A DNA stretch of 64,000 bases from Gigaspora margarita. Taxonomy: Eukaryota > Glomeromycota > Glomeromycetes > Diversisporales > Gigasporaceae. The translations under genes were made by a program, and so were the position numbers. The stretch covers positions 11,840 to 75,839 of the forward strand of contig WTPW01001565.1 in assembly GCA_009809945.1 (NCBI GenBank). The letters are read 5' to 3'. Positions 11,829 to 22,304 of this stretch are shown piece after piece; position 1 is the stretch's first letter; the number at the start of each line of letters is the position of its first letter. A model generated the notes under the pieces. The model saw only the letters and a list, made by a program, of their open reading frames with translations, was not told the DNA's origin and did no database searches.

Positions 11829-12252
11829 TAAGGTCCTTGTACTGCTATCGTAGTTGTAAAGTTTAATCACCAAATATAAGGTTCTTATACTGCCTGCAAT
11901 AGCCATAAAGCCTAATCACAACATTAGTTCTTGCATTGCTATCGCATCCATGGAACCTAATCACAACGTGAGATACTTGTACTGCTATCATGGCTATGGT
12001 GCTTAATCACTAAACAGAAGCTCTTGTACTACCTGTGGCTATCATAGAGCCTAATCACAATATGTTTCTTGCATTGCTATAGCAGCCACAGAGCCTAATC
12101 TCCTTGTACTGTTTTTGTAGTTGTGGATCTTAATCACCAATCATAAGGCTCTTCACTGCTTGCGGCAGTCATAGAGTCTAATTACAACATGAGGTCCACA
12201 GAGCCTAATCACAAGTAAGATTCTTGTACTGCCTTTATTGTTGTAGACTCTA

Positions 12253-12357
12253 AAAAAAAAAGTCAAAATTCTATTCAGATTTTGTTTAGATTATTATTTT
12301 AAAAAATTAATAATAAAAATTTGTGCAAAATCTGAAAAAATTTTGACTTTTTTTTAT
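12253..12357. repeat. Small palindromic element
   Basis: AAAAGTCAAAATTCTATTC at the left and its approximate complement at the right enclose 45 AT-rich bases. It interrupts the 56-bp minisatellite and is probably a small MITE. Confidence 0.5.
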
Positions 12358-12939
12358 AGAACGTTCAATTACCAAATATGAGGCTCTTGTATTATCTGTG
12401 GCAGACATAGAGCCTAATTACAACATGAAGTTCTTGCACTGCTATTACAGCTATGAAGCCTAATTATAACATGAGGTCCTTGTACTATATAATATAATAT
12501 TAGGTATAGTATACTTATCTCTAGCTCCCTTTAAGCAACTCAAGCACCTAGTTACAATTACTGTATTAGTATATAACAAGTAAATTGGTGAAGCTATCAT
12601 CATACAGATATTTAAAACCTTAAAAGGTAACTACTCTCGCAAAAAAATTATAGCAATACGGCACATTTGCCATATAAGTAGAAGTGCTGCATGCTATATA
12701 AATAGGACCCTAGACATCTCTGATATATGTCTTTTTTTTTTTAGCATATTGCAGAAAATTTGGTCTGAGGTCCAAATTTAAGTTTTAGCAAATTGAGGTT
12801 AATTTTAAAAAAGGTTATATAAAGCATTTTGGCAAATTACAGCAATTTTATGCATGTTATATTTTATTTTTAGCAAATTACCTACATTTTGCAAGAATCA
12901 TATCCAAAAATAAGTTATCTCATTTTTTTGTACTACTAT

Positions 12940-14480
12940 AATTTTTAAAAATTTAAGATGCTTAATTTTGAATTTTTTTGATCAAAAACTCCAAAATTAA
13001 GCATCTTCTCTTAAATTTTCAAGAAATATAAAAGCAAATATGCCAGAATAATGTATTTTTATGTGTTGAACAAGTTTTTTTAGAGCACTTTTTTTAGAAT
13101 CAATTAGTAAAATTTTGTGAACCATAGAATTTTTTAGTATTTTTATTAATAAAATTATACAAAATATTATAATTCACAAAATATTACTAATTGATTCAAA
13201 CATTATGCTCTAAGAAAACTTGTTCAGCACATAAAAATACATTATTCCAGCATATTTAATTTTATATTTCTTGAAAATTTAAGCGAAGATACTTAATTTT
13301 GGATTTTTTGATCAAAAAATCCAAAATTAAGTATCTTCTCTTAAATTTTCAAAAAATATAAAATTAAATATGCTGGAATAATGTATTTTTATGTGCTGAA
13401 CAAGATTTCTTAGAGCATAATGTTAGAATCAGTTAGTAAAATTTTTTGAATCATAGAATTTTTTAGTATTTTTATTAATAAAATTATATAAAATATTATA
13501 ATTCACAAAATTTTACTAATTGATTCTAACAAAGTGCTCTAAGAAAACTTGTTCAACACATAACTATACATTATTTCAGCATATTGACTTTTATATTCCT
13601 TGAAAATTTAAGAGAAGATGCTTAATTTTGGATTTATTGATCAAAAAATCCAAAATGAAGCATCTTCTCTTTAATTTTCAAAAAATATAAAAGTAAATAT
13701 GCCAGAATAATGTATTTTTATGTGCTGAACAAGTTTTCTTAGAGCATTTTGTTAGAATCAATTAGTAAAATTTTGTTAATCATAGAATTTTTTAGTATTT
13801 TTATTAATAAAATTATATAAAATATTATAATTCNNNNNNNNNNNNNNNNNNNNNNNNNNNNNNNNNNNNNNNNNNNNNNNNNNNNNNNNNNNNNNNNNNN
13901 NNNNNNNNNNNNNNNNNNNNNNAATCCAAAATTAAGCATCTTCTCTTAAATTTTCAAGAAATATAAAATTAAATATGCCGGAATAATGTATTTTTATGTG
14001 CTGAACAAGTTTTCTTAGAGCATTTTGTTAGAATCAATTAGTAAAATTTTGTTAATCATAGAATTTTTTAGTATTTTTATTAATAAAATTATATAAAATA
14101 TTATAATTCACAAAATTTTACTAATTGATTCTAACAAAGTGCTCTAAGAAAACTTGTTCAGCACATAAAAATACATTATTTCGGCATATTTAATTTTATA
14201 TTTCTTGAAAATTTAAGAGAAGATGCTTAATTTTTGATTTTTTTGATCGAAAAATCAAAAATTAAGCATCTTCTCTTAAATTTTCAAGAAAGATAAAAGT
14301 AAATATGCTAGAATAATGTATTTTTTATGTGCTTAACAAGTTTTTTAGAGCACAATGTTAGAATCAATTATCAAAATTTTGAGAATCATAGGTTTCTTTA
14401 GTATTTTTATTAATAAAATTATATAAAATATTATAATTCACAAAATTTTACTAATTGATTCTAACAAAATGCTCTAAAAA
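12940..14480. repeat. Palindromic satellite, about 329-bp unit
   Basis: The unit has two symmetry axes, one at TTGATCAAAAAATCC and one at TTTTTATTAATAAAATTAT. Successive copies of the first axis lie near 12988, 13319, 13647, 13923 and 14253, giving spacings of 331, 328, 276 and 330 bp. The short spacing is the one that contains the assembly gap. About four and a half units are present, all inside the transposon at 12704-14675. Confidence 0.85.
13834..13922. other. Assembly gap of 89 N inside satellite
   Basis: A run of N replaces part of one satellite unit. By comparison with the neighbouring periods of 328-331 bp the true missing length should be about 53 bp longer than the run. Confidence 0.9.
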
Positions 14481-14690
14481 TTTGTTCAGCAATCAAAAAT
14501 ACATATATTATTTTGATTTATAAAAATGATATGATAATTTAGTTTTTAGCAAATTACTATAAAATTTATATGTAATAATCTAACTTTTAGCAAATTCACT
14601 TGATTTTAGGGGTAGCAAAAATGCCTAAATTCATGCAGATCAGTTATGACCTCTATGAGAGATGTCCAGGGTCCTATATAAATGCTGTAA

Positions 14691-14839
14691 GGGCAGTGTC
14701 ATTAATCACCTGATTATTTTTTATTAGAGGTCTACTCCCCCCCCTCCTTAATATAAATTTGGTCAGGTTCCTATATATAATTTCAATATTTTTTACCCCC
14801 CCTCCCCCCTAAAAAATCACCTGATTTTTGTCACTCCCC
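14691..14839. mobile_element. 149-bp Harbinger-type MITE, copy 1
   Basis: Begins GGGCAGTGTCATTAATCACC and ends in CACTCCCC, with TAA on both sides (14688-14690, 14840-14842). A second copy in the opposite orientation, also exactly 149 bp and also flanked by TAA, lies at 50444-50592. It sits between the AGGACCC element ending at 14675 and the Polinton-like terminus at 14854. Confidence 0.8.
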
Positions 14840-14853
14840 TAAGTAGTATAAAT

Positions 14854-15404
14854 AGTAGAGCATAATTAGGAGTTTTGGAACACTTTTTTTTACCCTGAGT
14901 ATTTGAGATGCTTAAAATTCATTTTAATCATCATCCTGCTATATTTTATAGCACTTTTATATACCTTAGCTTGATGTAAAATTTTGTATAGTTAAACCTC
15001 TCTATTTTTTATTTATATAGCTAAATTGAATGACAACTAAAAAATTAATTTCATATCGCTCAAGTTTGTAAAAAAATATAAACATCAATACACCTGATAT
15101 CATTATAAGCCTTCTTTTTATCCAAACATTTCATAATATAATACTCTTTAGCATGTTTTTTACATGTTCTAGGCTCAGCACTAGTTGGTTTACTACAAAT
15201 AATACAAGAATAGCACTTTTTAGATTTCTAATGATCAAAGCATCCTTCAGGTCATAGACAACCACATCCACAAACTTTACTAGAGTTATGTAAATAATCA
15301 CAAGTATAATCACCAAGCATGGTATATAAATATGAATAATTTTAATTTAAACAAAAGATCTGGTATATTAATACAAACAATGAATTACTAGCACCCATAT
15401 ACAA
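14854..15404. repeat. Left terminal inverted repeat of copy A
   Basis: 551 bp, roughly 90% identical by eye to the reverse complement of 33811-34359. The minus strand carries a small Cys/His-rich frame with CGCGCL and CKKH-type motifs, which is also present in the other repeat. Confidence 0.85.
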
Positions 15405-18400
15405 AAATAATATCTCTATATCCAAGGTGTGGAAAAGATGATTTCAAAAAGACTCGAGATTAAGATGCATACTTAAATCAAAAATTTCTATGTAAACTTA
15501 ATATTCAAAATCCTGTTATAGCTCCAATACCATTACTACAAAATCCAGCTACAGATCAGATAAGACCTAATCTCAAGGTTTTACTTTTTCTAACTCAAAA
15601 CTATATTTCAATAGGTAATTTAATTCAATTAGATGATACACCCTTATTACCTATATCTATTCAAAATATATCTGTAAATAATCTATCTCAAAATGATACA
15701 GAATGGTTCAATATAGAAGATAAATATAATATAAATACTGATGAAAAATGGCCCAAACTAGCTAGACCTTGCTTTATTACTATTCAAAAAGAAATATTAT
15801 AAATGTAGAAGGGATTTTTGGTAATAAACCAGTAAGACAAAACTATAAACTAACAAACAAAGAGTTAATATTCAAGGAATATGAATCTAATTCTGATCCT
15901 TTAAGACCCCATCAGAACTTAACAACAATGAGTTTATGGCAAGCAATTATTCTATCCCTGAAAATATAAAATATAGATTCAATTATTATGTTGAGAATCG
16001 TAATAAATATTTAGAAGCACCATATATGCCTCAACTTACAGCAAATGCAAGAGAACAAATTACAAGGGCACTTAAAACTGAATTGTGTAAAAAAGATCAA
16101 ATAAAAACTGCATTAGTTGCTCAATATATATATCATGAACATTATAACAAAGAAAAAGGCAAACCTAAAATTTCAACATATATGATTGGTTATCATAAAA
16201 GCCTTATGTGTGTTATTTTTACAGAAGAATATATTAATTAATATATAGATCTATCTATATCAGAAATAGATAATGCCATAAACTTATTTATGAAAGTAGG
16301 ATCAGGATAGAATTTGGTAAGAATTGAAATATTAACTATTGAAGCTTATACCCTTAGTCAAGTATATGGAGGATCCTATATTCCTACTTTCAAAAAGCTT
16401 TTCAATACCAAATATACAATTAATCCTAATAATTCTAAAATAATTGATCCAATTACAGGTATGCCATCTGATAATTGTCTTCAAAGTGCATTAGCTTGTT
16501 ATTTTGCTCATAAAGATGGACTTACAAATAGTATTTAAAATTCAATTTTCTTTTAATATGCAGAAAAACTTAGCAATTCTTGCAAACATAATAAAAAAAT
16601 CAAAAAATTATGAGCAACATGCGCAACACATAATAAAATCTGCAGATTCCTAAAAATTTTGCTTGTGAAGTTAATTTTCAATCTGTGTTTCACAGATTCT
16701 GCATATAGATTTTAATACTGTTTATAGAACATCTTGAATAAATATATACAAAAAAGAATTATAAGCAATACTTAGTTATTGTCTATTTAGATAGAGTCCC
16801 TAGGCCTACTTCAATTGGCTCACATATTTTTAATAAAATTGAGGAGATAAACCAGATGTCTATTAATATTTGGAAATAGAAAGAAAAAACAGCTACTCCT
16901 AAACCTGTAATAGCTAGCAAAAACTATAATAGACAATATGTTATATATCTTATGGCTCTTATTGTTATTACCAAATCTAAAGATAATAAGTATGGGCAAA
17001 AGAATCACTTTCTTTGGATCAAAAACCCTAAAGGGTTAGTATACAAAGATACAAAGTATCATAGCAAAAAGCATCTATGCAACTGATGCTTTTAAAGCTT
17101 TTATTCTGAAAAATCTTTAGCCTATCATTAAGAGCATTGTTTCATTTTAGGAAAGGCTACTCAAAAAGTCGAATTACCAAAAAAAGGAGTTGATAATTTT
17201 GTAAAGTTTAAGAACTATAGACAAATGATCAATGCTCTATGTGTTATTATAGCTGACTTTGAGACTAATAATAAGAAATGTAATAAGAAATATGGAGGAC
17301 AAATATGAAAGCCTGCAGCACAGAAGGCAAATAGTTTCTGTTATTTGGTTCTTTGAATCAATACTGGAGATGTATGGGCCCTTTTTTATGCTAAGGAGAA
17401 AATGTTATACAATAATTTGTTCAAAGAATTGATAAAGAGTTGGTCAAAATTAATAAGGTCTTAGCTATAAAGCATGACTGAATTGAGACTGAAGAAGACA
17501 AAAAAAATTTGCCAAAACAGATATGTAAAGATAAAATCAATAAAGATAAGGTTTGGGACCATTGTCATATAACAGGTAAGTTTCGAGGACCTGCTTACAA
17601 CGGCTGTAATCTTAAACTCCAAATCGAAGCATGGAAAATACCAATTCCAGTTGTCTTTTATAACTTCTAAGGCTATGATTCCCACTTAATATGTGAATCT
17701 GTTGGAAAATCAGTTAATGCACATCAGATCAAGGTTGTAGCTGAGACATTTGAGCAATACAAGTCTATAAAGGTAGGACAGCTTAAGTATATAAATAGCA
17801 TGCAGTTTATAAATAGTAGCTTGGCTATTTTCACAAAAAATTTGGGTGGTAATCATCCAATAACATCTAAGTACTTCAAAAAACAAGGTTATACAAATGA
17901 GCAATTAAACTTAGTATATCATAAAGGCCCTATGACTATATTGATTTGCAAGATAGATTCTTAGAAACTGAGCTTTCACCATTCATAAATTTACTACAAA
18001 ACTTCATAGTAAAATTAGTCAAAAAGATTATGAGCATGCCCAAAAAGTATAGAAGGAATTTAACTGCCAAAATTTAGATGAATATTATGATATCTATCTT
18101 AAAACTGATGTACTTAGTCTTGCTAATGTCTGGACACAGGTATAAAAAATGTCTATAGAATATGATGAACTTGATCCTAGCTATTATGTTTCACTTTTAG
18201 CATATTCTTGGTATGCTATGTTTAAGATGACAGGAGTTAAAATCGAGCTCTTTATAGATGGGGCTAAGTATAATTTCATATAAAAGGCTAAACATTAAGG
18301 TATAGCTATGGCCTGTCAACGATATTTTAAGGCCAATAATCCTAAGATGGGTAATGCATTTAATTCATCCAAACCCATATCATGGATGTTATATGTAGAT

Positions 18401-18415
18401 GCAACAAATCTTTAT

Positions 18416-19359
18416 TTTTTTTATTTTTATTTTTTTCCTTTAACAATCTTATTCTATTTATTAGATATTGATGTATAAAAAAAAACACAACAAAAAACAT
18501 ATCTGTTACTATAATAGGCTGCCACAAATTGGTGCCCAAGTAGAATTGTCGCACTGGTGTTTGTCAAATGAAAGCAGCCATGTTTTTTTGACATGAATAC
18601 ATCTTCTGAATATAACAAGGTACCTAGTTACCTTGAAAGTAAAAAAAATCCAACAAAACCTGTATCAGAAAGAAACAAAGAGAAAAAAATAACTAAATGA
18701 ACTAAGGTAAAGAATAAAAATTATATAATACTATTAAGAAAACTACTTCTAAGTATTATATGTACAAAATAAAAAGAAAATTTTTATGTCTAAAAGAATA
18801 TTCTAGAAAAGTATTTCGTCTCAAATTTTTTACCAAAATATTGTATGTGTTCATCTTGTTTACTAAGCCATGTACAAAGAGCACATCTGATTTGATTCCA
18901 ATTGGGTAAACATCATCCCAATTAGGAAGTGTAAACAATGCTGATCTTTTGGCAGGAGTAAGCTAGATTTCCCACTTTTTGGTGAAATTTCTAAGAGCCC
19001 AAGGAGAAATATCAATAGTACCAAACTTTTAAAAAAAATAAGTTTTATGCTTCGAAGAATATATATCTGCCCAAAAGTCTACTTCTGCCTAAGCTTCTAT
19101 ATCTTCTGACAAAAAACTCTAGGGTTGTTGCTTTACTACATCTTCTATAGTAATAAAGTCTTCTACCCAGAGAACCAAACCCAAATAGAGAGTTCTTTTT
19201 CAAATCTATTTCAGTTTTCTCATATCTGATCTGAAACTCTTTGTCCAAGTTGCTTCTAGATAAAGCCTTTGTTATGTACAAATGTATTAACTTTGAAGTT
19301 TTTATAGGTCATGTTTTTGTGAAAAGTTTGGTATGAGGGATCATTGGAAAGAGTGTGTT
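18416..19359 (-). mobile_element. Poly(A) retro-insertion of unknown transcript
   Basis: A 944-bp insertion flanked by a 13-bp direct repeat AACAAATCTTTAT (18403-18415 and 19360-19372). Read on the minus strand it ends with an A-rich tail containing AATAAA-type signals, the signature of LINE-driven reverse transcription. Its minus strand holds open stretches of 78 codons (19045-19281) and 60 codons (18756-18938). I recognise neither. It is either the 3' end of a non-LTR retrotransposon or a processed copy of a host mRNA. It lies in the polymerase gene of copy A and so postdates that element. Confidence 0.7.
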
Positions 19360-20139
19360 AACAAATCTTTATGTCTGGACCATGAGTTAGTATTTGCCAA
19401 TTAAAAATTATAAATAGGAGATAAGTTATAAATATCTTGAGGATAATCCAAATGAGCAAAAGAAATATTTTGAAAAAATTCTTATACTAAAGCAAATGCT
19501 AAAAGAGGATATTATCTAAATATTAAGGCACATACTCTCTAAAGACTCATGACTATTTGAGTAATTTACTCCTAGCTATAGAGAATATACCTGTAAATAA
19601 ATGTCCTCATACTACAGAACTTGTAAATAACTTAGATAGTAGATGTTTCTCAGCTACAAAAAAATTAGTACCTTATGAAAAGATTATGTTATTCACTACC
19701 AAAAGCTTCAATACTATGTAAAATTAGGTATAATAGTAGATGAAGTTACAAAGATCTTATCATTCAATCAGGATAATTGGCTTGCTTCCTATATAGCTTT
19801 AATACAGAGAAACATAATGAGGCTAAAAAAGCTGGAAACACATTTCTAAGTGACTTTTTTAAACTTAAAAATAATGCTGTAAATAGTAAAACTATAGAAA
19901 ATGTTAATAAATACCAAGATATCAAGCTTATGAAGATGACTAATACCGGTAAGCAAAATGAAAAGCATTTCTTGAATAAAATTTGTAAGCCTTCATTTAA
20001 AGGGAGGGTCATTTATCAGCTGATTAGGGTTTCACTAAGTAGCTGACCCCTACTCCCACCCTCCACCTGATAATTTTTCAAGAATTGATTGGTTAAAAGT
20101 TACCCTCTTTTGATCAAAAAACGCAAAAATGACTTTGAC

Positions 20140-20520
20140 CCAAAAATAAGCTACTCATGATCAATAAAAGTTGCTACATAGTAATGTTCAAATTTTACTA
20201 AATAAATCGATTAAAGTTGCTTAAGTAAATTTATTCAGAAGATCGAAATACGTATATTCTAAAATTTACAATGAAATTGAAAAGTTTTCATTAATTGGAT
20301 TTTAATTTTTACATTCAATGAAAAGATTAAAATTTTATTAACAAAATATATTTATTGAATATAAAAATTAAAAGTCAAATAATAAAAAGTACTCTTTTTT
20401 TAATGAAACTTTCAGGATAGATGTAATTTAGTCTCCCAAATAAGTTTACTTAAGTGCAAATAACAGATTTAGATAGTAGAATTTAGACTTGACTATGTAA
20501 TAACTATTGGTGATTGACTA
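20140..20520. repeat. Palindromic 360-bp unit, copy 1
   Basis: Left arm (AGTTGCTACATAGTAA with TTGCTTAAGTAAATTTATTC) and right arm are reverse complements. A diverged second copy is at 21281-21640, and one arm is recognisable in the MITE at 56804-57121. Confidence 0.65.
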
Positions 20521-20569
20521 AAAATCTTAAAAATTATATATATATAATATTATACAGTATATATATATA

Positions 20570-20830
20570 GGGAATTAGTAAACAGTGCACCCTGCACTGT
20601 AGTGCACCCTATAGTAACAAATATAACTGAAGATTAGGGTTAGGGTTAGAGTTAGAATTAGGATTAGATTTAGGGTTAGTTAAAATTTGAATTAGTATTA
20701 AAGTTATAAAATTTTAGTAAAATCACGAGAGGAGTATTTTTTGTTAAAAATATAACAGGGTTACCCTAGTAAAATTTTGAGAAACATAAAAGGGGAGCAC
20801 TGTAGTGCAGGTGCACTACATTTAAACCCT
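20570..20830. mobile_element. Foldback MITE with TTAGGG-like core
   Basis: The left end AGGGAATTAGTAAACAGTGC and the reverse complement of the right end AGGGTTTAAATGTAGTGC pair, followed by the shared word CTGCACTxxAGTGC. It is flanked by (AT)n on both sides. The core at 20635-20685 repeats TTAGGGTTAGGGTTAG with variants. The adjacent 100 bp is also found, inverted, in the otherwise unrelated MITE at 43963-44216. Confidence 0.65.
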
Positions 20831-20886
20831 ATATATATATATATATATTGATATATTATATATTAGAGATTTTAGTGAGTTCGGTT

Positions 20887-21152
20887 TAGGGTTCCTCAAA
20901 GTCAAATCGAATCGAATATTAGGCATATTTGAATTTGATCGAATCGAATAAGCTTTTGATTTGAATTTGATTTAATTAAATCAAATCAAATCAAATCAAA
21001 TATGTTTGTAATTTTTATTAAATATTTTCGAATCGAATCGAATATTTTGTCAATTTGAATTTGATTTGATTTGAAATTTCTGTATTTGAATTTGATTTGA
21101 GATCGAATATTTGATCGAATCAAATCGAATTGAATCAAATTGCGGAACCCTA
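20887..21152. mobile_element. TAGGGTTCC-family hAT-type MITE, copy 2
   Basis: Ends TAGGGTTCC and GGAACCCTA, with 8-bp flanks GTTCGGTT and GTTTGGTT (one mismatch). The interior consists of TTGAATTTGATTTGA words in both orientations. The element is 266 bp, against 286 and 256 bp for the other copies. Confidence 0.8.
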
Positions 21153-21280
21153 GTTTGGTTGGGTCAGGTTTGGGCCTGACTCAGATCAGACCCACTTGGG
21201 TCAAAACCTGATAAGGTTTAACCCGCCTCATGTCAAACCCAACCCAGGTCCAACCCAATCCAACCCAACTTAGGTTAAAT

Positions 21281-21640
21281 ACAGATCAATAATAGTTACT
21301 ACATAGTAAAGTTTAAATTTTACTATGTAAATTGATAAAGACCACTTAAGTAAACTCATTTGGAAGGTCAAATTGCATATACTCTAAAATTTTTATTCAG
21401 ATCAGAAAAATTTTATTATTTGACTTTTAATTTTTACATTCAATGCAAAAAATTAGAATCTTTTTAAAAAAAATGTTTAACAAACTTAAAAATTAAAAGT
21501 TAAATAATAAAATTTCTCAGATTTGAATGAAAATTTTAGAGTATATATATTTTGATCTGCCAAGCAAGTTTACTTAAGCAAATTTTATTGATTTATATAG
21601 TAAAATTTGGACTTTACTATGTAGTGACAGCTTGTGATCA
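21281..21640. repeat. Palindromic 360-bp unit, copy 2
   Basis: Homologous to 20140-20520 (shared CTACATAGTAAAG, CACTTAAGTAAACT and the matching right arm). It lies in the same host element, suggesting an internal duplication. Confidence 0.65.
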
Positions 21641-21660
21641 TTGCATATAATCTGACTCGG

Positions 21661-22304
21661 TGTCATATCAAATTGTATACTGCAGTAAAGTCACATGATC
21701 TACATGACTATATGTCAAAGATCTGTGATACTGATTCACAGAAAGATCTAGTTTAATAGGCTGATATGCATGTCAGTAATAATACTGATCTGCATGCCCA
21801 TGTTTAATTGCTTCAAAACAAAATAGTATCATCTTTCGACATGCCGATAGTCTATTTAATAGTTTGTTATATGTATTAAATAAAATAGTTAATAACTAGA
21901 AGCATCAAAAGACACAAATATTAGTTTAGAATCAGAAGAATACTTTCCCCAAATCATGTATATAAGGCCTTTATTTTCACTTTAATCTTGATTTCAGACT
22001 TCATTTAGATAGATTCGAACTCTTTACAATTCCTAGATAGAAGATTGTAGTAGTATAATAACATTGTTATATTGAATAAAGTATAACTGTGTCTTCATAC
22101 ATGTTAAATTATAAATACTTATCTGCAATTAATCATATTTTCATATACGTTTCGTTGTGTCTCTTTCAAACAAAGCCTTATAAATCCTCTTGATAAAGTT
22201 ATATAAACTATCATACTAACCTACCAATTATCTAGTATATAGTTTGTAGAGTGCAAATACCTTAGTCCCCTGATTTATATAAGAGGTTAATTTCAGGTTT
22301 GACA
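21661..22304 (+). repeat. Solo LTR of the Gypsy family at 47674
   Basis: Begins TGTCATATCAAATTG and ends TTTGACA, and aligns along its length with the LTR at 47674-48357, including TATATAAGGCCTT, TTAGATAGATTCGAACTC and TGAATAAAGTATAACTGT. No internal retrotransposon sequence follows, so it is a solo LTR, a fossil left by recombination between two LTRs. The 5-bp flanks CTCGG and CTAGA match only partly. Confidence 0.75.

Larger units (their letters stand above)
11180..12490. repeat. 56-bp minisatellite field, interrupted twice
   Basis: Degenerate tandem units follow the pattern GAGCCTAATCACAACATGAG then TTCTTGTACTGCTAT then a short GCAGCCATA link. At least ten units are visible. The array is broken by a foldback element at about 11260-11830 and a small palindrome at 12253-12357. 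Relatives occur at 5300-5365 and 44930-45155. Confidence 0.7.
12704..14675. mobile_element. AGGACCC-family element carrying satellite
   Basis: Ends AGGACCCTAGACATCTC and, reverse-complemented, AGGACCCTGGACATCTC pair with one mismatch. The 8-bp duplication ATATAAAT is perfect (12696-12703, 14676-14683). No transposase is visible. Most of the interior is a palindromic satellite (12940-14480). It is a member of the same group as 5453-7090 and the three short MITEs further right. Confidence 0.85.

Noticed and set aside
12940-14480. CRISPR-like array
   Set aside because: Repeat units are 329 bp and palindromic without unique spacers, and the organism is eukaryotic.
15131-15316. 61-codon minus-strand frame repeated at 33811-34020 on the plus strand
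   Set aside because: It is the hydrophobic shadow frame of the terminal inverted repeat; the Cys/His-rich frame on the same strand is the more plausible coding one.
20635-20690. Interstitial telomere or chromosome-fusion point
   Set aside because: The TTAGGG-like tract is short, degenerate and enclosed by MITE termini, and similar tracts sit in other MITEs.
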